From contig JAGDMU010000008.1 in NCBI GenBank assembly GCA_017860615.1, positions 32,011-96,010 of the forward strand: a DNA stretch of 64,000 nucleotides, in the 5' to 3' direction. The notes beneath the pieces were generated by a model. That model was not told the origin of the DNA. It worked only from the letters and a program-made list of their open reading frames with translations, and searched no databases. This DNA is from Pseudomonadota bacterium (lineage in GTDB: Bacteria; Campylobacterota; Campylobacteria; Campylobacterales; Sulfurospirillaceae). Below are positions 17,099-27,263 of the stretch, piece by piece (the stretch's first letter is position 1; each line of letters begins with the position of its first letter). A program made the translations under genes and the position numbers.

Positions 17099-17107
17099 TG
17101 GTATAAT
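17099..17107 (+). promoter_or_regulatory. Extended -10 promoter of crcB
   Basis: TG-N-TATAAT at 17099-17107, 29 bp before the crcB start, without a clear -35. No fluoride riboswitch is visible in the short leader. Confidence 0.55.
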
Positions 17108-17135
17108 CTCAACAAAGTATATTAAAGGTTTTGGG

Positions 17136-17525
17136 ATGATTTATACCATTTTGGCTATTTTCTCAGGTGCTGGTTTTGGCGCACTGTTACGCTGGTTTTT
17201 AGGCACAAAACTCAATACGCTTTATCCCACCATTCCACTAGGAACACTCAGTGCCAATCTTCTTGGCGGTTATCTCATCGGTTTAGCGATTGCTTTTTTT
17301 GCTTCAAACACAGCTATTGCCCCTGAATGGCGTCTGTTCATCATCACAGGATTTTTAGGTGGGTTGACCACGTTTAGTACGTTTAGTGCTGAGATCGTCA
17401 CCCTCATTCAAGAAGGACGCCTTAGTATGAGTATCATTGCCGTTCTTTTACATGTCATGGGTTCTATTGTTATGACACTGCTGGGCATTGCCAGTTACAC
17501 CCTACTTCAAAAAGGAAGTTTATGA
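17136..17525 (+). CDS. crcB: Fluoride channel CrcB/Fluc
   Basis: 129 residues with four transmembrane segments. Family landmarks are [13 protein letters not shown] near residue 12, [14 protein letters not shown] near 37 and [13 protein letters not shown] near 72, the pore and Na-site region. Dual-topology dimers of this protein expel fluoride. ATG 17136 follows a GGTTTTGGG stretch, so the ribosome site is weak. It overlaps the DUF190 gene by 4 nt, a common pairing. Confidence 0.93.
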   Translation: MIYTILAIFSGAGFGALLRWFLGTKLNTLYPTIPLGTLSANLLGGYLIGLAIAFFASNTAIAPEWRLFIITGFLGGLTTFSTFSAEIVTLIQEGRLSMSIIAVLLHVMGSIVMTLLGIASYTLLQKGSL

Positions 17526-17833
17526 AAGGTTTTCAACTTATTTTTTCAACCCTCCAAAGTCGTAAACACCCCAATGGTAAGCAGATCAGCCACTGGCTTG
17601 TTGAAGTTGCTGAAGAACTTGGCATTAAAGGTGTAACGATTTTAAATGCAGCACAAGGCATCGGACGCGATGGCAAACTCCACTCTTCTACTTTTTTTGA
17701 ACTCGCCGATGAACCGCAAGAGATCATTATGAATGTCAATGAAGTTGAATGTGAAAAACTCTTTGCTCTTTTGAACGAAGAAAAATTAGGACTTTTTTAC
17801 ACTAAAACTGCCATAGAGTATGGGGTCGTTTAA
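17522..17833 (+). CDS. DUF190 family protein
   Basis: 103 residues, the usual DUF190 length, with a ferredoxin-like or PII-like fold. Visible features are [19 protein letters not shown] and [15 protein letters not shown], where DUF190 proteins usually have GFG. It overlaps crcB by ATGA and is probably a cytosolic partner of the fluoride channel. The biochemical role is unknown. Confidence 0.85.
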   Translation: MKGFQLIFSTLQSRKHPNGKQISHWLVEVAEELGIKGVTILNAAQGIGRDGKLHSSTFFELADEPQEIIMNVNEVECEKLFALLNEEKLGLFYTKTAIEYGVV

Positions 17834-18329
17834 AACTTCTCTTTGGTACTCTTGATTTTTCATTATAGGTTGAGCACTCAAAGTCTTTTTCAAAATATGA
17901 CGAATAATATATGAATAAAATTTTATACTGCCTCTTTTGTTATCTAAAACTTATTTTTTGATATTACATCATACTTTATATTAAAAAAATAGTCCGATTG
18001 TCACAAAAATATATTTCATCACTGTTTGTACGAAAGTACAAAAAACTACCTACATGCATCAAAACACCATAAATACGTTGTAAAATACACTATTTTGACA
18101 CAAAAAAGACATTTTTTGAACAGATTATGGCTTAAAAGTACTATCATTTATCCTTAAAATCCATTTATATACACCTTAGTCATCTGATATACTTTCTTAA
18201 AATTTGGATTTCTTAAGGTTTATTATTTGTATTCTCCTAACTCAAATCTCTTGAAATGATGACGAAAAAATAATTTAAATCTTAATTCTTATCCTTTTTG
18301 CTTTTAAACTTTTTTAAAAAGGAGTCATT
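17834..18329. other. AT-rich intergenic region
   Basis: 496 bp without a convincing gene. The only distinct feature is a small hairpin at 18025-18042: TTTGTAC and GTACAAA closed by a GAAA tetraloop. The last 15 bp hold the AAAAAGGAG ribosome site for the AraC gene. Nothing else is recognised. Confidence 0.6.
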
Positions 18330-19142
18330 ATGACCGCACCTTTTTTTAATTTCGCAAAAGAGACGTTTAGAATCGAAAGAATAGACTTTTACCCACCTAT
18401 TCCAAGGCATAAACATTCTTGTTACGAACTTTTTTTCATTGTTGGAGGATCAGGAACATTTTATATTGATTGTCAGAGCTATGATATTCAAAAAAATACA
18501 CTTTTTCTCGTCTCACCTGAGCGCATCCATGGATGGGAGCAAACACATAACCTTCAAGCTTATTTACTCAAATTCGACCTTTCTATCTTTCCAGAAAAAT
18601 CTTTTAGTGACCATTTATCTATTTTTCATTTTGACACTGTCAATGTTCAAGAAAATGAATTCAAATCGATAGAAAACATCCTGTCAACCCTTTTAGAAGA
18701 GTATCAAGCAACACGCTCTTTTAAAGAATGTACCATTTTAAATTTACTCAATATTTTACTCATTTATGTCAAAAGAACCTTACCAGCGGCACCTTCATCG
18801 TTTACAACCAATACACTCTTTGTGCAATTAAATGATCTTATGCAACAAAACAATTATCAACTTACACCGACAACCTACTATGCTAAAAAATTAAAAACCA
18901 GTGTTAAATTACTCAATCAAGCTATAAAAGAAATTACAGGACTAAATAGCAGCGAATACATTCGATCTAAAACAATGTTAGAAGCTAAAAGACTCCTAAA
19001 ATATGACACCATGACATGCAATGAAATCGCTGATCATCTAGGTTTTGTCGACCCTGCTTACTTCAGCAGATTCTTCAAAAGAGAAGTTGGAATCGCAGCA
19101 AAACACTTCCGAACTGCCACAGACGAAAAGTACAATTTTTAA
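18330..19142 (+). CDS. AraC-family regulator 1 (cupin + HTH)
   Basis: 270 residues. An N-terminal cupin-type sensing domain has PRHKHSCYELFFIVGGSG near residues 26-43. The C-terminal double helix-turn-helix spans about 165-262, with YYAKKLKTSVKLLNQAIKEITG and CNEIADHLGFVDPAYFSRFFKREVG. It precedes the porin gene by 74 bp on the same strand and is similar along its whole length to the regulator at 21792-22634. It may control the porin and YceI genes in between. Confidence 0.88.
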   Translation: MTAPFFNFAKETFRIERIDFYPPIPRHKHSCYELFFIVGGSGTFYIDCQSYDIQKNTLFLVSPERIHGWEQTHNLQAYLLKFDLSIFPEKSFSDHLSIFHFDTVNVQENEFKSIENILSTLLEEYQATRSFKECTILNLLNILLIYVKRTLPAAPSSFTTNTLFVQLNDLMQQNNYQLTPTTYYAKKLKTSVKLLNQAIKEITGLNSSEYIRSKTMLEAKRLLKYDTMTCNEIADHLGFVDPAYFSRFFKREVGIAAKHFRTATDEKYNF

Positions 19143-19216
19143 TAATGAAAATCCATTTTAAAAAGAAAAACTAACCGTTATAATTTATCTGAAATTTAAT
19201 TTTCGGAGGAATTAAT

Positions 19217-20524
19217 ATGAAAAAAATCGCTGTCGTACTTTTAAGTACAGTTGTTTGTGGCACTTTGGCGAGTGCTAAAATTGTTCAACAATTTGAACCA
19301 GAAAAAGATACTTCTGCTTTCAAAGGAAAGCCTGAAGTGAGTCTTGCTACTGATTTGTCTTTTTATTATCAAGGTATTGGTCAAGATATTAAAGGAACTA
19401 CCACTAATGGTACTACCTATACTACGCCAGCTTCAATTGAGTCTGGTCTTATCTTACCAACAGCAAACTTTGATATTAATGCAAAAATCATGAGTGGTTT
19501 TAATGTCAAATTACAAACCATGCTAGCGTCTCATCACCATAATGATACTTATGTTAAAGGTGGTTATGCAACCATTGATAACCTTGATTTCATTGCACCT
19601 GGTTTTCTCTCAGAATTTATGCGAAATGCAACCATTAAAATCGGTGTTAATGATATCAATTACGGTGATGATCAATACAGAAGAACCGATAATGCCAATG
19701 TTATGAGAAATCCATTTATTAACAATATGGCTGTTGAAGGTTATTTACAAGGTACCCATGTAGAACTTCTTTACCGTATCCCATCTATTAGCTCTTTTGC
19801 AATGGTTGGTATTACCAATGGACAAGCAAATCCACAAGATGTCACAAAAACTGAATACGATAATACCAGTGCAACAGCAAGTAGCAATCGCTACGGTATT
19901 TATACTAAACTTGGTTTTGATCAACAAATCAATGATGATCTAAGATTTAGAGCTACGGAATCAGTCTATATTATTGAAGGTGCCAATAGAAATGATCTCT
20001 ATTCAAGCGATAAAGCAGGTAACGTTATGACAACTGTCTTTGGTGCTGACTCTGCTGCTTCTATGTCATCTGGCTGGAATGCAATGTCAGGTTATGTGAA
20101 AACGCCAGCGGGTACATACGTTTCAAAATCAGCAGCCGATGTTCTTGCTTCAAAAACAAATCTTTTCTTAAAATATAAAGATACTGAATTGTATGGAATG
20201 TATGAAATTGCTGATGGTGCGGACGTGTATGATAAATCTATGACCATGAACCATTACGCAGTCGATCTTGTTCAACGTTTCAACAATGATAAATTCTGGT
20301 TAGCCGCACGTTATGAAAATGCTGTTGTGGAATATCAAGATGCATTCAATGATTTTGGTGATGCAGAATTAACACAATGGCAATTAACTGCAGGTTGGTT
20401 CCTCTCTAAAAATGCTGTTGCTAAAATAGAATACATTGATCAAGAACGTGAGAATTTTTCTATCTATAGAGATGGCAAAGCAAGCTTTAATGGCTTTATG
20501 ATTAACGCATCTCTTAGCTTCTAA
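19217..20524 (+). CDS. Outer membrane beta-barrel porin-like protein
   Basis: 435 residues with a signal peptide (MKKIAVVLLSTVVCGTLASA) and a C-terminal FMINASLSF, the aromatic-ended beta-signal of outer membrane proteins. Amphipathic strands run throughout, with long loops rich in Asn, Thr and Asp. No specific porin family is evident; it resembles Campylobacterota barrel proteins that are distant from phosphate-selective porins. CGGAGGAA lies 7 nt before the ATG. It appears to form a unit with the YceI gene 18 bp downstream. Confidence 0.72.
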   Translation: MKKIAVVLLSTVVCGTLASAKIVQQFEPEKDTSAFKGKPEVSLATDLSFYYQGIGQDIKGTTTNGTTYTTPASIESGLILPTANFDINAKIMSGFNVKLQTMLASHHHNDTYVKGGYATIDNLDFIAPGFLSEFMRNATIKIGVNDINYGDDQYRRTDNANVMRNPFINNMAVEGYLQGTHVELLYRIPSISSFAMVGITNGQANPQDVTKTEYDNTSATASSNRYGIYTKLGFDQQINDDLRFRATESVYIIEGANRNDLYSSDKAGNVMTTVFGADSAASMSSGWNAMSGYVKTPAGTYVSKSAADVLASKTNLFLKYKDTELYGMYEIADGADVYDKSMTMNHYAVDLVQRFNNDKFWLAARYENAVVEYQDAFNDFGDAELTQWQLTAGWFLSKNAVAKIEYIDQERENFSIYRDGKASFNGFMINASLSF

Positions 20525-20542
20525 ATTATATAAGGATTTAAT

Positions 20543-21025
20543 GTGAAAAAATTGATTTGTAGCCTTTTGCTTTTATCAGGACTCGTTTATGCGGAAAATG
20601 TTGAGATTCATGGAACATCAACACTTCATGATTGGAAAATGGTATCTAACGAAACAAAAACTGTTTTCGAAAATGACGGTTCTAAAATCACAAAATTGAA
20701 CGTTTCTGTTCAAATTAAAACACTTAAAAGCGGTGACACAGGCCTTGATGAAAAAGCCTATGAAACGCTTAAAATTGATAGAAACAATGTTATTACGTTC
20801 AAGCTTCTTGAAGCTGATCTTGCTGCTGGTACTATCAAAGGTGTTTTCAAAGTTCTTGATAAAGAGCGAACAGAAACTTTAAAACCAGAAGTGTTAACGC
20901 TTGAGCACGTTTCGGGTAGTTTTAAAGTTAAAATGACTGAATTTGGTTTAGAAATCCCTTCAGTTATGTTTGGTGCTATCAAATCTGGTGATGAAGTTAC
21001 TGTTAAGTACGACATCAAGAAATAA
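20543..21025 (+). CDS. YceI-family periplasmic protein 1
   Basis: 160 residues, GTG start at 20543 after TAAGGATTTA. It has a signal peptide (MKKLICSLLLLSGLVYA), then the lipocalin-like YceI fold with IHGTSTLHDWKM, a conserved opening, and DEKAYETLKIDRNNVITFKLLEA. YceI proteins bind isoprenoid or fatty amide ligands in the periplasm. It lies directly behind the porin gene and ends before two hairpins. Confidence 0.85.
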   Translation: MKKLICSLLLLSGLVYAENVEIHGTSTLHDWKMVSNETKTVFENDGSKITKLNVSVQIKTLKSGDTGLDEKAYETLKIDRNNVITFKLLEADLAAGTIKGVFKVLDKERTETLKPEVLTLEHVSGSFKVKMTEFGLEIPSVMFGAIKSGDEVTVKYDIKK

Positions 21026-21042
21026 GATCCTTTTTTACCCTT

Positions 21043-21138
21043 GGAGAGAGGACAAGTTCCGCCAAGCTTCCTCTCTTCTATCTCCTTGAATAATTAATAA
21101 AACCATGACTATGAAACCAAAAAATAGTCATGGTTTTA
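21043..21138 (+). terminator. Tandem hairpins after the porin-YceI unit
   Basis: The first hairpin pairs AGAGAGG with CCTCTCT (about 21045-21076). The second, at 21099-21137, pairs AAAACCATGACTAT with ATAGTCATGGTTTT around an 11-nt loop and carries a T-rich end. Together they close the transcription unit. Confidence 0.75.
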
Positions 21139-21286
21139 TCATAAGATCATGATATGCTTTATCAATTTTATTGTACTATTAGACTATTTTAATTCCTAAA
21201 AGTACAATAATTTGCCGTGAAAGTCTATTTTTGCTTTGCACTAAAGTAGCTATACTTCTTGCTTATAATATAACAAGGAGTCTGTA

Positions 21287-21715
21287 GTGTTGAGTATAGA
21301 AAAAAAATTAGCAAAGTATTTGACGGAAGAAACTGGGAAATTGCTTTTGCGTCTTAGTGTTGCCATTTTAATACTTTTTCATGGATTTAAAAAATTTAGT
21401 TATGGGATTAGTGGCGTTAAAGCATTGGTATTGAAAGCGGGATTACCTGAATTCTTAGCTTATGGCGTTTATATGGGAGAGCTTATTATTCCTTTTTTAC
21501 TTATTATTGGGCTCTTTACGCGTATCAGTGCACTTATCTTAAGTGTTACAATGATGGCCGCTATTTTTTTGGCTTATTCAGATAAGTTATTGATGTTAGA
21601 TGCTAAAACAGGAGGTCCTCTAATCGAGCTTCCTTTACTCTATCTCTTAGCTTCTCTTAGTATTGCTTTTTTAGGTGCTGGTAAGTACAGCTTAGATCGA
21701 AAAATACATTCTTAA
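21287..21715 (+). CDS. DoxX-family membrane protein
   Basis: 142 residues, GTG start at 21287 preceded by AAGGAG. Four hydrophobic segments and the family stretch LLLRLSVAILILFHGFKKFSYG support DoxX. The C-terminus has LPLLYLLASLSIAFLGAGKYSLDRK, also typical. DoxX proteins are quinone- or redox-linked membrane proteins of mixed function. It stands between the YceI terminators and the second AraC gene. Confidence 0.85.
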   Translation: MLSIEKKLAKYLTEETGKLLLRLSVAILILFHGFKKFSYGISGVKALVLKAGLPEFLAYGVYMGELIIPFLLIIGLFTRISALILSVTMMAAIFLAYSDKLLMLDAKTGGPLIELPLLYLLASLSIAFLGAGKYSLDRKIHS

Positions 21716-21731
21716 TAAGGATTAAGATTGC

Positions 21732-21763
21732 ATGAATAAATGATCAAAATATCATTTATTCAT
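21732..21763 (+). terminator. Hairpin after doxX-like gene
   Basis: A 13-bp perfect inverted repeat, ATGAATAAATGAT (21732-21744) and ATCATTTATTCAT (21751-21763), loop 6 nt. The T-run is weak, so termination is likely but not certain. Confidence 0.55.
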
Positions 21764-21791
21764 CTGTTTGTTTGTGTGATAAGGAAATAGA

Positions 21792-22634
21792 ATGATTACA
21801 GAAGTTAAAATTTTTTATGATATGGATCCCAATAGCCCTAATGAAGAAAAAAATTTCTTTATTGGAAAAATAAAACATACAGCCTTGCCAGAAGGTACAC
21901 CACCCCCTCTTCCTCATAGACATCCTTTTTACGAGATTATTTTCGTTACAAAAGGAGAAGGTATTATGCGGATTGATTTTGTTGATAGACCCATGCAACA
22001 AGGCTCTTTGTACCTCATGTTACCATCGCAAATTCATTTGCCTATTTATACAGGAGAGTTTCAAGGATTTTTGCTTCGTTTCGATCTCTCAATTTTTGCA
22101 GACAAAGCTTTTATGGAAAATCTCTCTATTTTTAATTTTGATTATTTATCTGTTGAAGAGCCTGCGTACAGTAGTCTAGAAAATTTGCTTTTAAGCCTGT
22201 ATGATGAGTTTATGACACACCAAGCACTCAAACAATGCACGATTAATAACTTGCTCAAACTCTTTTTGATTCAAGTTCAAAGGCTACTACCCGAAGTTGT
22301 TAATGAGACAGTTCAAACAACGCTTTTTGGGGCACTTAATACACTTTTGGAAGAGAATAATTATAAAATAAACACACCTATTTATTATGCTAAAAAACTC
22401 AAAATTCCCATTAAATCACTCAATCTTGTTGTAAAAGAGTACACAGGTATTCCTTGTGGCGAGTATGTACGCTCTAAAACAATCATCGAAGCAAAAAGAC
22501 TGCTGTGTTATACCAACATGAATTCCAATGAAATTGCTACAACGTTAGGCTTTGAAGATGCCGCTTATTTTAGTCGCTTTTTTAAGAGAGAGACAGGATT
22601 TTCACCCATTCATTTTAGAAAAAATTCTGCATAA
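21792..22634 (+). CDS. AraC-family regulator 2 (cupin + HTH)
   Basis: 280 residues. The cupin-like half has PHRHPFYEIIFVTKGEG near 41-57; the HTH half has YYAKKLKIPIKSLNLVVKEYTG and SNEIATTLGFEDAAYFSRFFKRETG. It is a paralogue of 18330-19142, sharing FDLSIF and the internal helix pattern. It is the last plus-strand gene before the formate dehydrogenase operon on the other strand. Its target is unknown; the genes between the two regulators are the obvious candidates. Confidence 0.88.
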   Translation: MITEVKIFYDMDPNSPNEEKNFFIGKIKHTALPEGTPPPLPHRHPFYEIIFVTKGEGIMRIDFVDRPMQQGSLYLMLPSQIHLPIYTGEFQGFLLRFDLSIFADKAFMENLSIFNFDYLSVEEPAYSSLENLLLSLYDEFMTHQALKQCTINNLLKLFLIQVQRLLPEVVNETVQTTLFGALNTLLEENNYKINTPIYYAKKLKIPIKSLNLVVKEYTGIPCGEYVRSKTIIEAKRLLCYTNMNSNEIATTLGFEDAAYFSRFFKRETGFSPIHFRKNSA

Positions 22635-22640
22635 AAAGCA

Positions 22641-22667
22641 ATGAAAGCCCTAATATAGGGCTTTCAT
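22641..22667. terminator. Bidirectional terminator between araC-like gene and fdhC
   Basis: A perfect 12-bp stem, ATGAAAGCCCTA (22641-22652) and TAGGGCTTTCAT (22656-22667), loop 3 nt, between convergent genes. Confidence 0.85.
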
Positions 22668-22681
22668 CCTTTAACTCAATC

Positions 22682-23581
22682 CTAAAACTTACCTTGATCC
22701 TTAAGCTTTTTATACCATTTGTTATGAAGAAACTTAACTTCTTCTTCTTCAACATAACCCGTGATAATACTGTGCACTGCTCCTTTAATCGCAAACATAG
22801 ACATATACACATGGGTAATGAAAAGGGCTACAACAGCAAATCCCATCACGTTATGAAGGATTGCGGCTGCTCTTAAGAGGTCGATTTGACTCATTCCTGT
22901 TAAGTTATGCAACATCTCCATTTTAAAGTCTAGGAAGAACATAAAAGCGCCACTAAAAATCATAGTGATTCCTCCAAGGATGGCTACCCAGTACCACATC
23001 TTTTGGCCTGCATTAAATTGGCTTGCATGAATGATCTGTTTCTCTTTAGAGAGATACCCTCCTAGGATTAGAAACCACTTCACATCATCGAGGTTAAAGA
23101 GTGCTTCCTTAAGCCACATCAATGCCATAGGAATAACCACAATGGTGAAAGGAATCGTAAAGATACCATGAAGGTTCTTTGCCATTCGTACCAGTGTTCC
23201 ACCTCCAAAGAAGTCACCAAAAACAATGATAAATCCTGTTGGTACGATCACCAAGAAGCTGACTGCAGCTACTTGGTGGATGATTCTATTATAGAGGTTA
23301 AAGGCGTAGTATTTCTTTTCACTGTGTGGAAATACCTTAGGTCCTACGATCTTATAATGCATAAAAAAGACAGCAGGAACACCTAGAAGAACTCCTAGAA
23401 ATATCCATGCAAAGTATTGACTTTGCAACATCGTAAACAAGGGTCCTAATTTCCATGACTCTTCTTGTCCATATCCTAGGATATTTTGGATGCGCATCTC
23501 ACCCCAGATTTGGCTTTCATTAGCGTACACCGCTGATGCCAAACAAAGAGCTCCAATGATCAGATAGATATACTTTCTCAT
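22682..23581 (-). CDS. fdhC: Formate dehydrogenase cytochrome b subunit (gamma)
   Basis: 299 residues. A signal-like N-terminus and four further membrane segments are visible, with haem-ligand histidines in NRIIHQVAAVSFL, NLHGIF and AAILHNVMGFAVVALFITHVYMS. It is the membrane anchor that passes electrons from formate to the quinone pool. It is the last gene of the fdhABC operon, 9 bp behind fdhB. Confidence 0.92.
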   Translation of the reverse strand: MRKYIYLIIGALCLASAVYANESQIWGEMRIQNILGYGQEESWKLGPLFTMLQSQYFAWIFLGVLLGVPAVFFMHYKIVGPKVFPHSEKKYYAFNLYNRIIHQVAAVSFLVIVPTGFIIVFGDFFGGGTLVRMAKNLHGIFTIPFTIVVIPMALMWLKEALFNLDDVKWFLILGGYLSKEKQIIHASQFNAGQKMWYWVAILGGITMIFSGAFMFFLDFKMEMLHNLTGMSQIDLLRAAAILHNVMGFAVVALFITHVYMSMFAIKGAVHSIITGYVEEEEVKFLHNKWYKKLKDQGKF

Positions 23582-23590
23582 TGTTGCTCC

Positions 23591-24157
23591 TTATGAACGC
23601 TGACCACGACCAGCGACCCTTTTACGATAGATGTTAGAGACACTCTCCGCATCACCAACAAGAAGAGCGTTGGTGGAACACACCGCCGCACACATAGGCA
23701 CTTTTCCCTCAGCGATTCTGTTTTGACCATAGAGATGTCTCTCTTTTTCGGAGTTTGTCTCAAGTGGTCCGCCAGCACACATGGTACATTTATCCATTGC
23801 TCCCTTGTGCCCAAAGGCACCATCTCTTGGGAACTGTGGAGCACCAAATGGGCAAGCGTAAAGACAATAGCCACAACCGATACATTTATCTTTATCATGA
23901 AGAACGATGCCGTCTTCTCTGATATAGAAACAATCCACTGGACATACTTGCTCACACGGAGCGTCCGTACAATGCATACATGCGATGGATGTTGAGACCT
24001 CTTTTCCCTCTACGCCATCATGTAACGTTATAACTTTACGACGACTAATGCCTGTTGGAAGTTCATGCGCTTCTGCACATGCAACGGAACACGCAAAACA
24101 CTCAATACATCTGTGATCATCACAGTAAAATTTCATTCTTGCCATTTCATTACTCAT
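23591..24157 (-). CDS. fdhB: Formate dehydrogenase iron-sulfur subunit (beta)
   Basis: 188 residues with four ferredoxin-type cysteine clusters: CDDHRCIECFACSVAC, CMHCTDAPCEQVCP, CIGCGYCLYACPFG and the CTMC segment followed by VPMCAAVC. These carry four [4Fe-4S] centres linking the molybdenum site in FdhA to the haems of FdhC. It has no signal peptide and is probably exported with FdhA through Tat. It lies 10 bp after fdhA. Confidence 0.94.
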   Translation of the reverse strand: MSNEMARMKFYCDDHRCIECFACSVACAEAHELPTGISRRKVITLHDGVEGKEVSTSIACMHCTDAPCEQVCPVDCFYIREDGIVLHDKDKCIGCGYCLYACPFGAPQFPRDGAFGHKGAMDKCTMCAGGPLETNSEKERHLYGQNRIAEGKVPMCAAVCSTNALLVGDAESVSNIYRKRVAGRGQRS

Positions 24158-24167
24158 TTGCCACCCC

Positions 24168-27005
24168 CTATGCTTTCTCTACGCGGCATAGACCAGCGTT
24201 GAACTCTGAAATTTGTGTGATCACGTCAAAACCATAGTTAGTAATGGTATTTGAACTCTCACCGATAGCATACGGTTTGGTGCCTTCTGGGTAATTTGCA
24301 CTTAAATCCGCTCCTTGAAACACACCCGCGAAGTTGTACGGTAGACAGATACGGTCAGCGGTTACGCTGTGGTTATGGTAGGCTTTAACCTTGATTTTTG
24401 TGCCATGTGGCGCATGAATCCACATCATATCACGATCTCGTATACCATGCTTAAGCGCTAAGTCTGGGTGAATGTTCGCAAACATCTCTGGCGTAATCGC
24501 TGAGAGATATTTGCTGGTTCGCTCCAACATACCAGCACCTGAGAGGTTAACAACCCTCATACTGACCAACATGATTGGGAACTCTTTTGACCAGTCTTGC
24601 TTTTGTTGCTCAGACTTAAATTTTGTCTCAACACGGAAATTTTTCGGCTGATCATCATATGTTGGGAACTTTTGAACCAAATCCCAACGTGGTGAGTGGA
24701 TCGGTTCACGATGCAATGGTACAGGATCTGGGAATTCCCAAACAATGGTACGTGCTTTCGCATTTCCATAAACACAGACACCTGCCTCGCGTGCTTTTTG
24801 CTGGATGAGTCCACTAAAGTCCATCGCCCAGCTTCCACCCATTTGCGCTTTTTCAGCCTCAGTGAGGGTAATCCCAAGTACTTTTTCGATATTCTCTTTG
24901 GTAAGCTGTGGATAACCACCTTCGATTTTTGAGCCCGCAACGGTTACGCTCTTATCGGCGAGTTGGCTCACGCCATTGTGCTCTAAACCAAAACGATTTC
25001 TAAAGCCCATACCACCCTCAGCCACAGGAACATCACGACGGTAAAGGATAGGAGAACCTGGATGTTTGTCATCCCAACATGGCCATGGAAGACCGTAATA
25101 CTGGCCTTTCATCGGCCCTTTTCCCTCTAAGGTAACAGGATCAAACATATGCCAGTTTTCTTGATGGCTGCGAAGACGTTCTGGCGTCCAGCCACTTAAA
25201 CCAATAGATTTGATCGTTCGAGCAATCTCACGAACAGCATCATCTGGCCACTTAAAGTCATTTTTGACTTGTACGACTTTGCCATCTTTGACATCCATTT
25301 TCATACCCTGAACAAACTGATCGTAGAAGCCAAATTTTTTCGCAAAGGCAAACATCACTTCTTCATCAGATTTACTCTCATAAAGAGGCTCAACTACTTT
25401 ACTTCTCCACTGTGCAGAGCGATTTGTAGCCGTTACGGTACCTTCTGATTCAAATTGAGTACCGACAGGAAGAATGTAAATATTGTCTTTTCTGCTCGTA
25501 AGAACGGCCGCTTCATTCACAAATGGCTCAGCAATGACTACTAAATCAACTTTATCCAATGCCTCTTTGATTTTCGCTTGTTGCGACATAGAGGTGATAC
25601 CTGTTCCTTGAATCCAAACAGCACGAATTGGCGCTGAAGAGTAGGTTTTTTCTTCTTGCAGTACGCCTTGGTACCATTTAGCCAATGAGTACCCTTTTTC
25701 GTTCATCCATTTTTTCTCAAAGAATCTGCCTTTAAGCCATTCGTAATCCACACCCCATGATGTTGCAAAGTATTTCCATGCGTTATCATCCAGACCATAA
25801 TAGCCTGAGAGTGTATCGGCAAGGTTACCCATATCGGTTGCGCCTTGAACGTTATCGTGTCCACGAATGATGTAAAGTCCGCCACCTTTTTTACCCATGT
25901 TGCCAAGAGCAATTTGAAGAATCGGAAGGATTCTGGTGTTAGATGAACCTACTGAGTGTTGCGTAATACCGAGTGACCATGCAATAGCACTTGGTGTATT
26001 TTTAGCAAACAGTGTGGTTGCTTGAATGATTTGATCGACCGGAATGCCTGTTACATCCGAAGTGAGTTCGGGTGTCCATTTGGCAGCTTCTGCGCGGATT
26101 TGATCCATCGCGTAAGAGCGTGTTTCAATAAATTCTTTATCTTCCCAACCATTTTTAAAGATGATGTGAAGCATACCGTACACAAAGGCAATGTCCGTAC
26201 CTGAACGAATACGTAGGTAGAGATCCGCTTTTGCCGCACTTCGGGTATAAATTGGATCAACAACGATCAATTTTGTACCATTACGGTCTTTTGCTTGTAA
26301 GAAGTGTTTAAAACCAATAGGGTTTGCAACGGCTGAGTTTGCACCAATCATCATAATGACTTTTGCATTAACAGCATCGCCGAATTGTTGTGTCATAGCA
26401 CCGTATCCAAATGTATTCGCAGCACCTGCGACGGAAGCACTATGTCAAATTCGAGCAACGTGATCTATATTGTTTGTTCCCCACATTGCCGCAAATTTTC
26501 TAAAATAGAAAGCCTGTTGCAAGCTGAATTTTGCAGAACCTAAAAACTCTACGATGTCTGGGCCATTTTCGGCACGCATTTTTAACATTTTCTCTGAAAT
26601 CTCATTAACGGCTTGATCCCAACTGATACGTTGCCATTTTCCATCCACTTTTTTCAGAGGATACTTAATACGTTGTGTGCTCTTCACCAAATCAATTTGG
26701 TCAATGCCTTTACAGCAGTGACTACCTTCACTGATTGGGTGGTCTTGTGCCACGTCTTGGCGAACCCACACGCCGTTTTGAACTTCAGCGATGATTCCGC
26801 ATCCTGCTGAACAAATACTACAAATCGTTTTAACTCTCTTGCTACCTGGGAATGGATTTTTCACTTCTTCTTCTGTGGCTGGTCTGATTGAGTCACTGGA
26901 TGCAAACGCGCTGCCTGCTCCAAAACTCGCTCCGATCGCTGCCATTTTAAGAAATGATCGTCTTCCCATGTGCAAAGAGGCGTCTTTTAACATCTCTTTA
27001 CTCAT
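24168..27005 (-). CDS. fdhA: Selenocysteine-containing formate dehydrogenase catalytic subunit FdhA
   Basis: 945 residues if UGA at 26445-26447 is read as selenocysteine 187; the frame continues without any shift on both sides. The N-terminus has a Tat signal (GRRSFLKMAA), followed by a [4Fe-4S] motif CSICSAGCGI with a later Cys (SHCCKG). The UGA context is ARI-Sec-HSASVAG, matching the ARV-Sec-HGPTVA of E. coli FdnG. Downstream are DMSO-reductase-family molybdopterin domains (GANSAVANPIGFKHF, LGNMGKKGGGLYIIRGHDNVQG, C-terminal YGFDVITQISEFNAG). It oxidises formate in the periplasm with Mo or W bis-MGD. selA and selB lie in the same window. Confidence 0.95.
26417..26447 (-). promoter_or_regulatory. 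Bacterial SECIS element at the fdhA UGA
   Basis: Thirteen nt after the UGA the mRNA can form the stem UCGCA/UGCGA with a GGUGC loop (26417-26431). The position and the GGU-starting loop resemble the E. coli fdhF element that binds SelB. Confidence 0.75.
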
Positions 27006-27014
27006 CTAATCTCC

Positions 27015-27224
27015 TTAGACTGCCGCGTGATAATACGCGTCCCAATTGGCTGTTTTTTTATAGAGAATCTCTTTTTTCTTCGATTTTCCCTTAACAACAC
27101 CGTTACTTCCTGCTGTTTTTGCACCTGTGTCACCGGCGATTGCACCGACACTCACGGTTGCAGCAACGGCACCCACACTCAGAGTTTTTTTAAGAAAACT
27201 CCTTCTTTGATCTTGCATGGTCAT
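27015..27224 (-). CDS. Small Tat-signal protein of the formate dehydrogenase operon
   Basis: About 69 residues from ATG 27224; ATG 27218 is equally possible because AGGAG lies 3-4 nt from the first and 9-10 nt from the second. The open frame reaches further up, but that part covers a hairpin. It has the twin-arginine motif QDQRRSFLKKTL and an Ala/Gly-rich hydrophobic segment, then a Lys-rich end with NWDAYYHAAV. Similar small proteins precede fdhA in Campylobacter. It may be a chaperone-like or structural partner; function unknown. Confidence 0.75.
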   Translation of the reverse strand: MTMQDQRRSFLKKTLSVGAVAATVSVGAIAGDTGAKTAGSNGVVKGKSKKKEILYKKTANWDAYYHAAV

Positions 27225-27263
27225 TTTCTCCTTGCAGAATTTCTCTTTGGACACCAAAGAGAG

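Noticed and set aside
18025..18042. Hairpin with GAAA tetraloop as an sRNA or riboswitch
   Set aside because: A single 7-bp stem in AT-rich spacer without promoter or downstream terminator is too little to support a call.
26396..26450. fdhA read as two genes or a frameshifted pseudogene
   Set aside because: The break is a single in-frame UGA in the conserved ARI-x-HSASVAG position, with a SECIS-like stem and selA/selB nearby, so it is a Sec codon.
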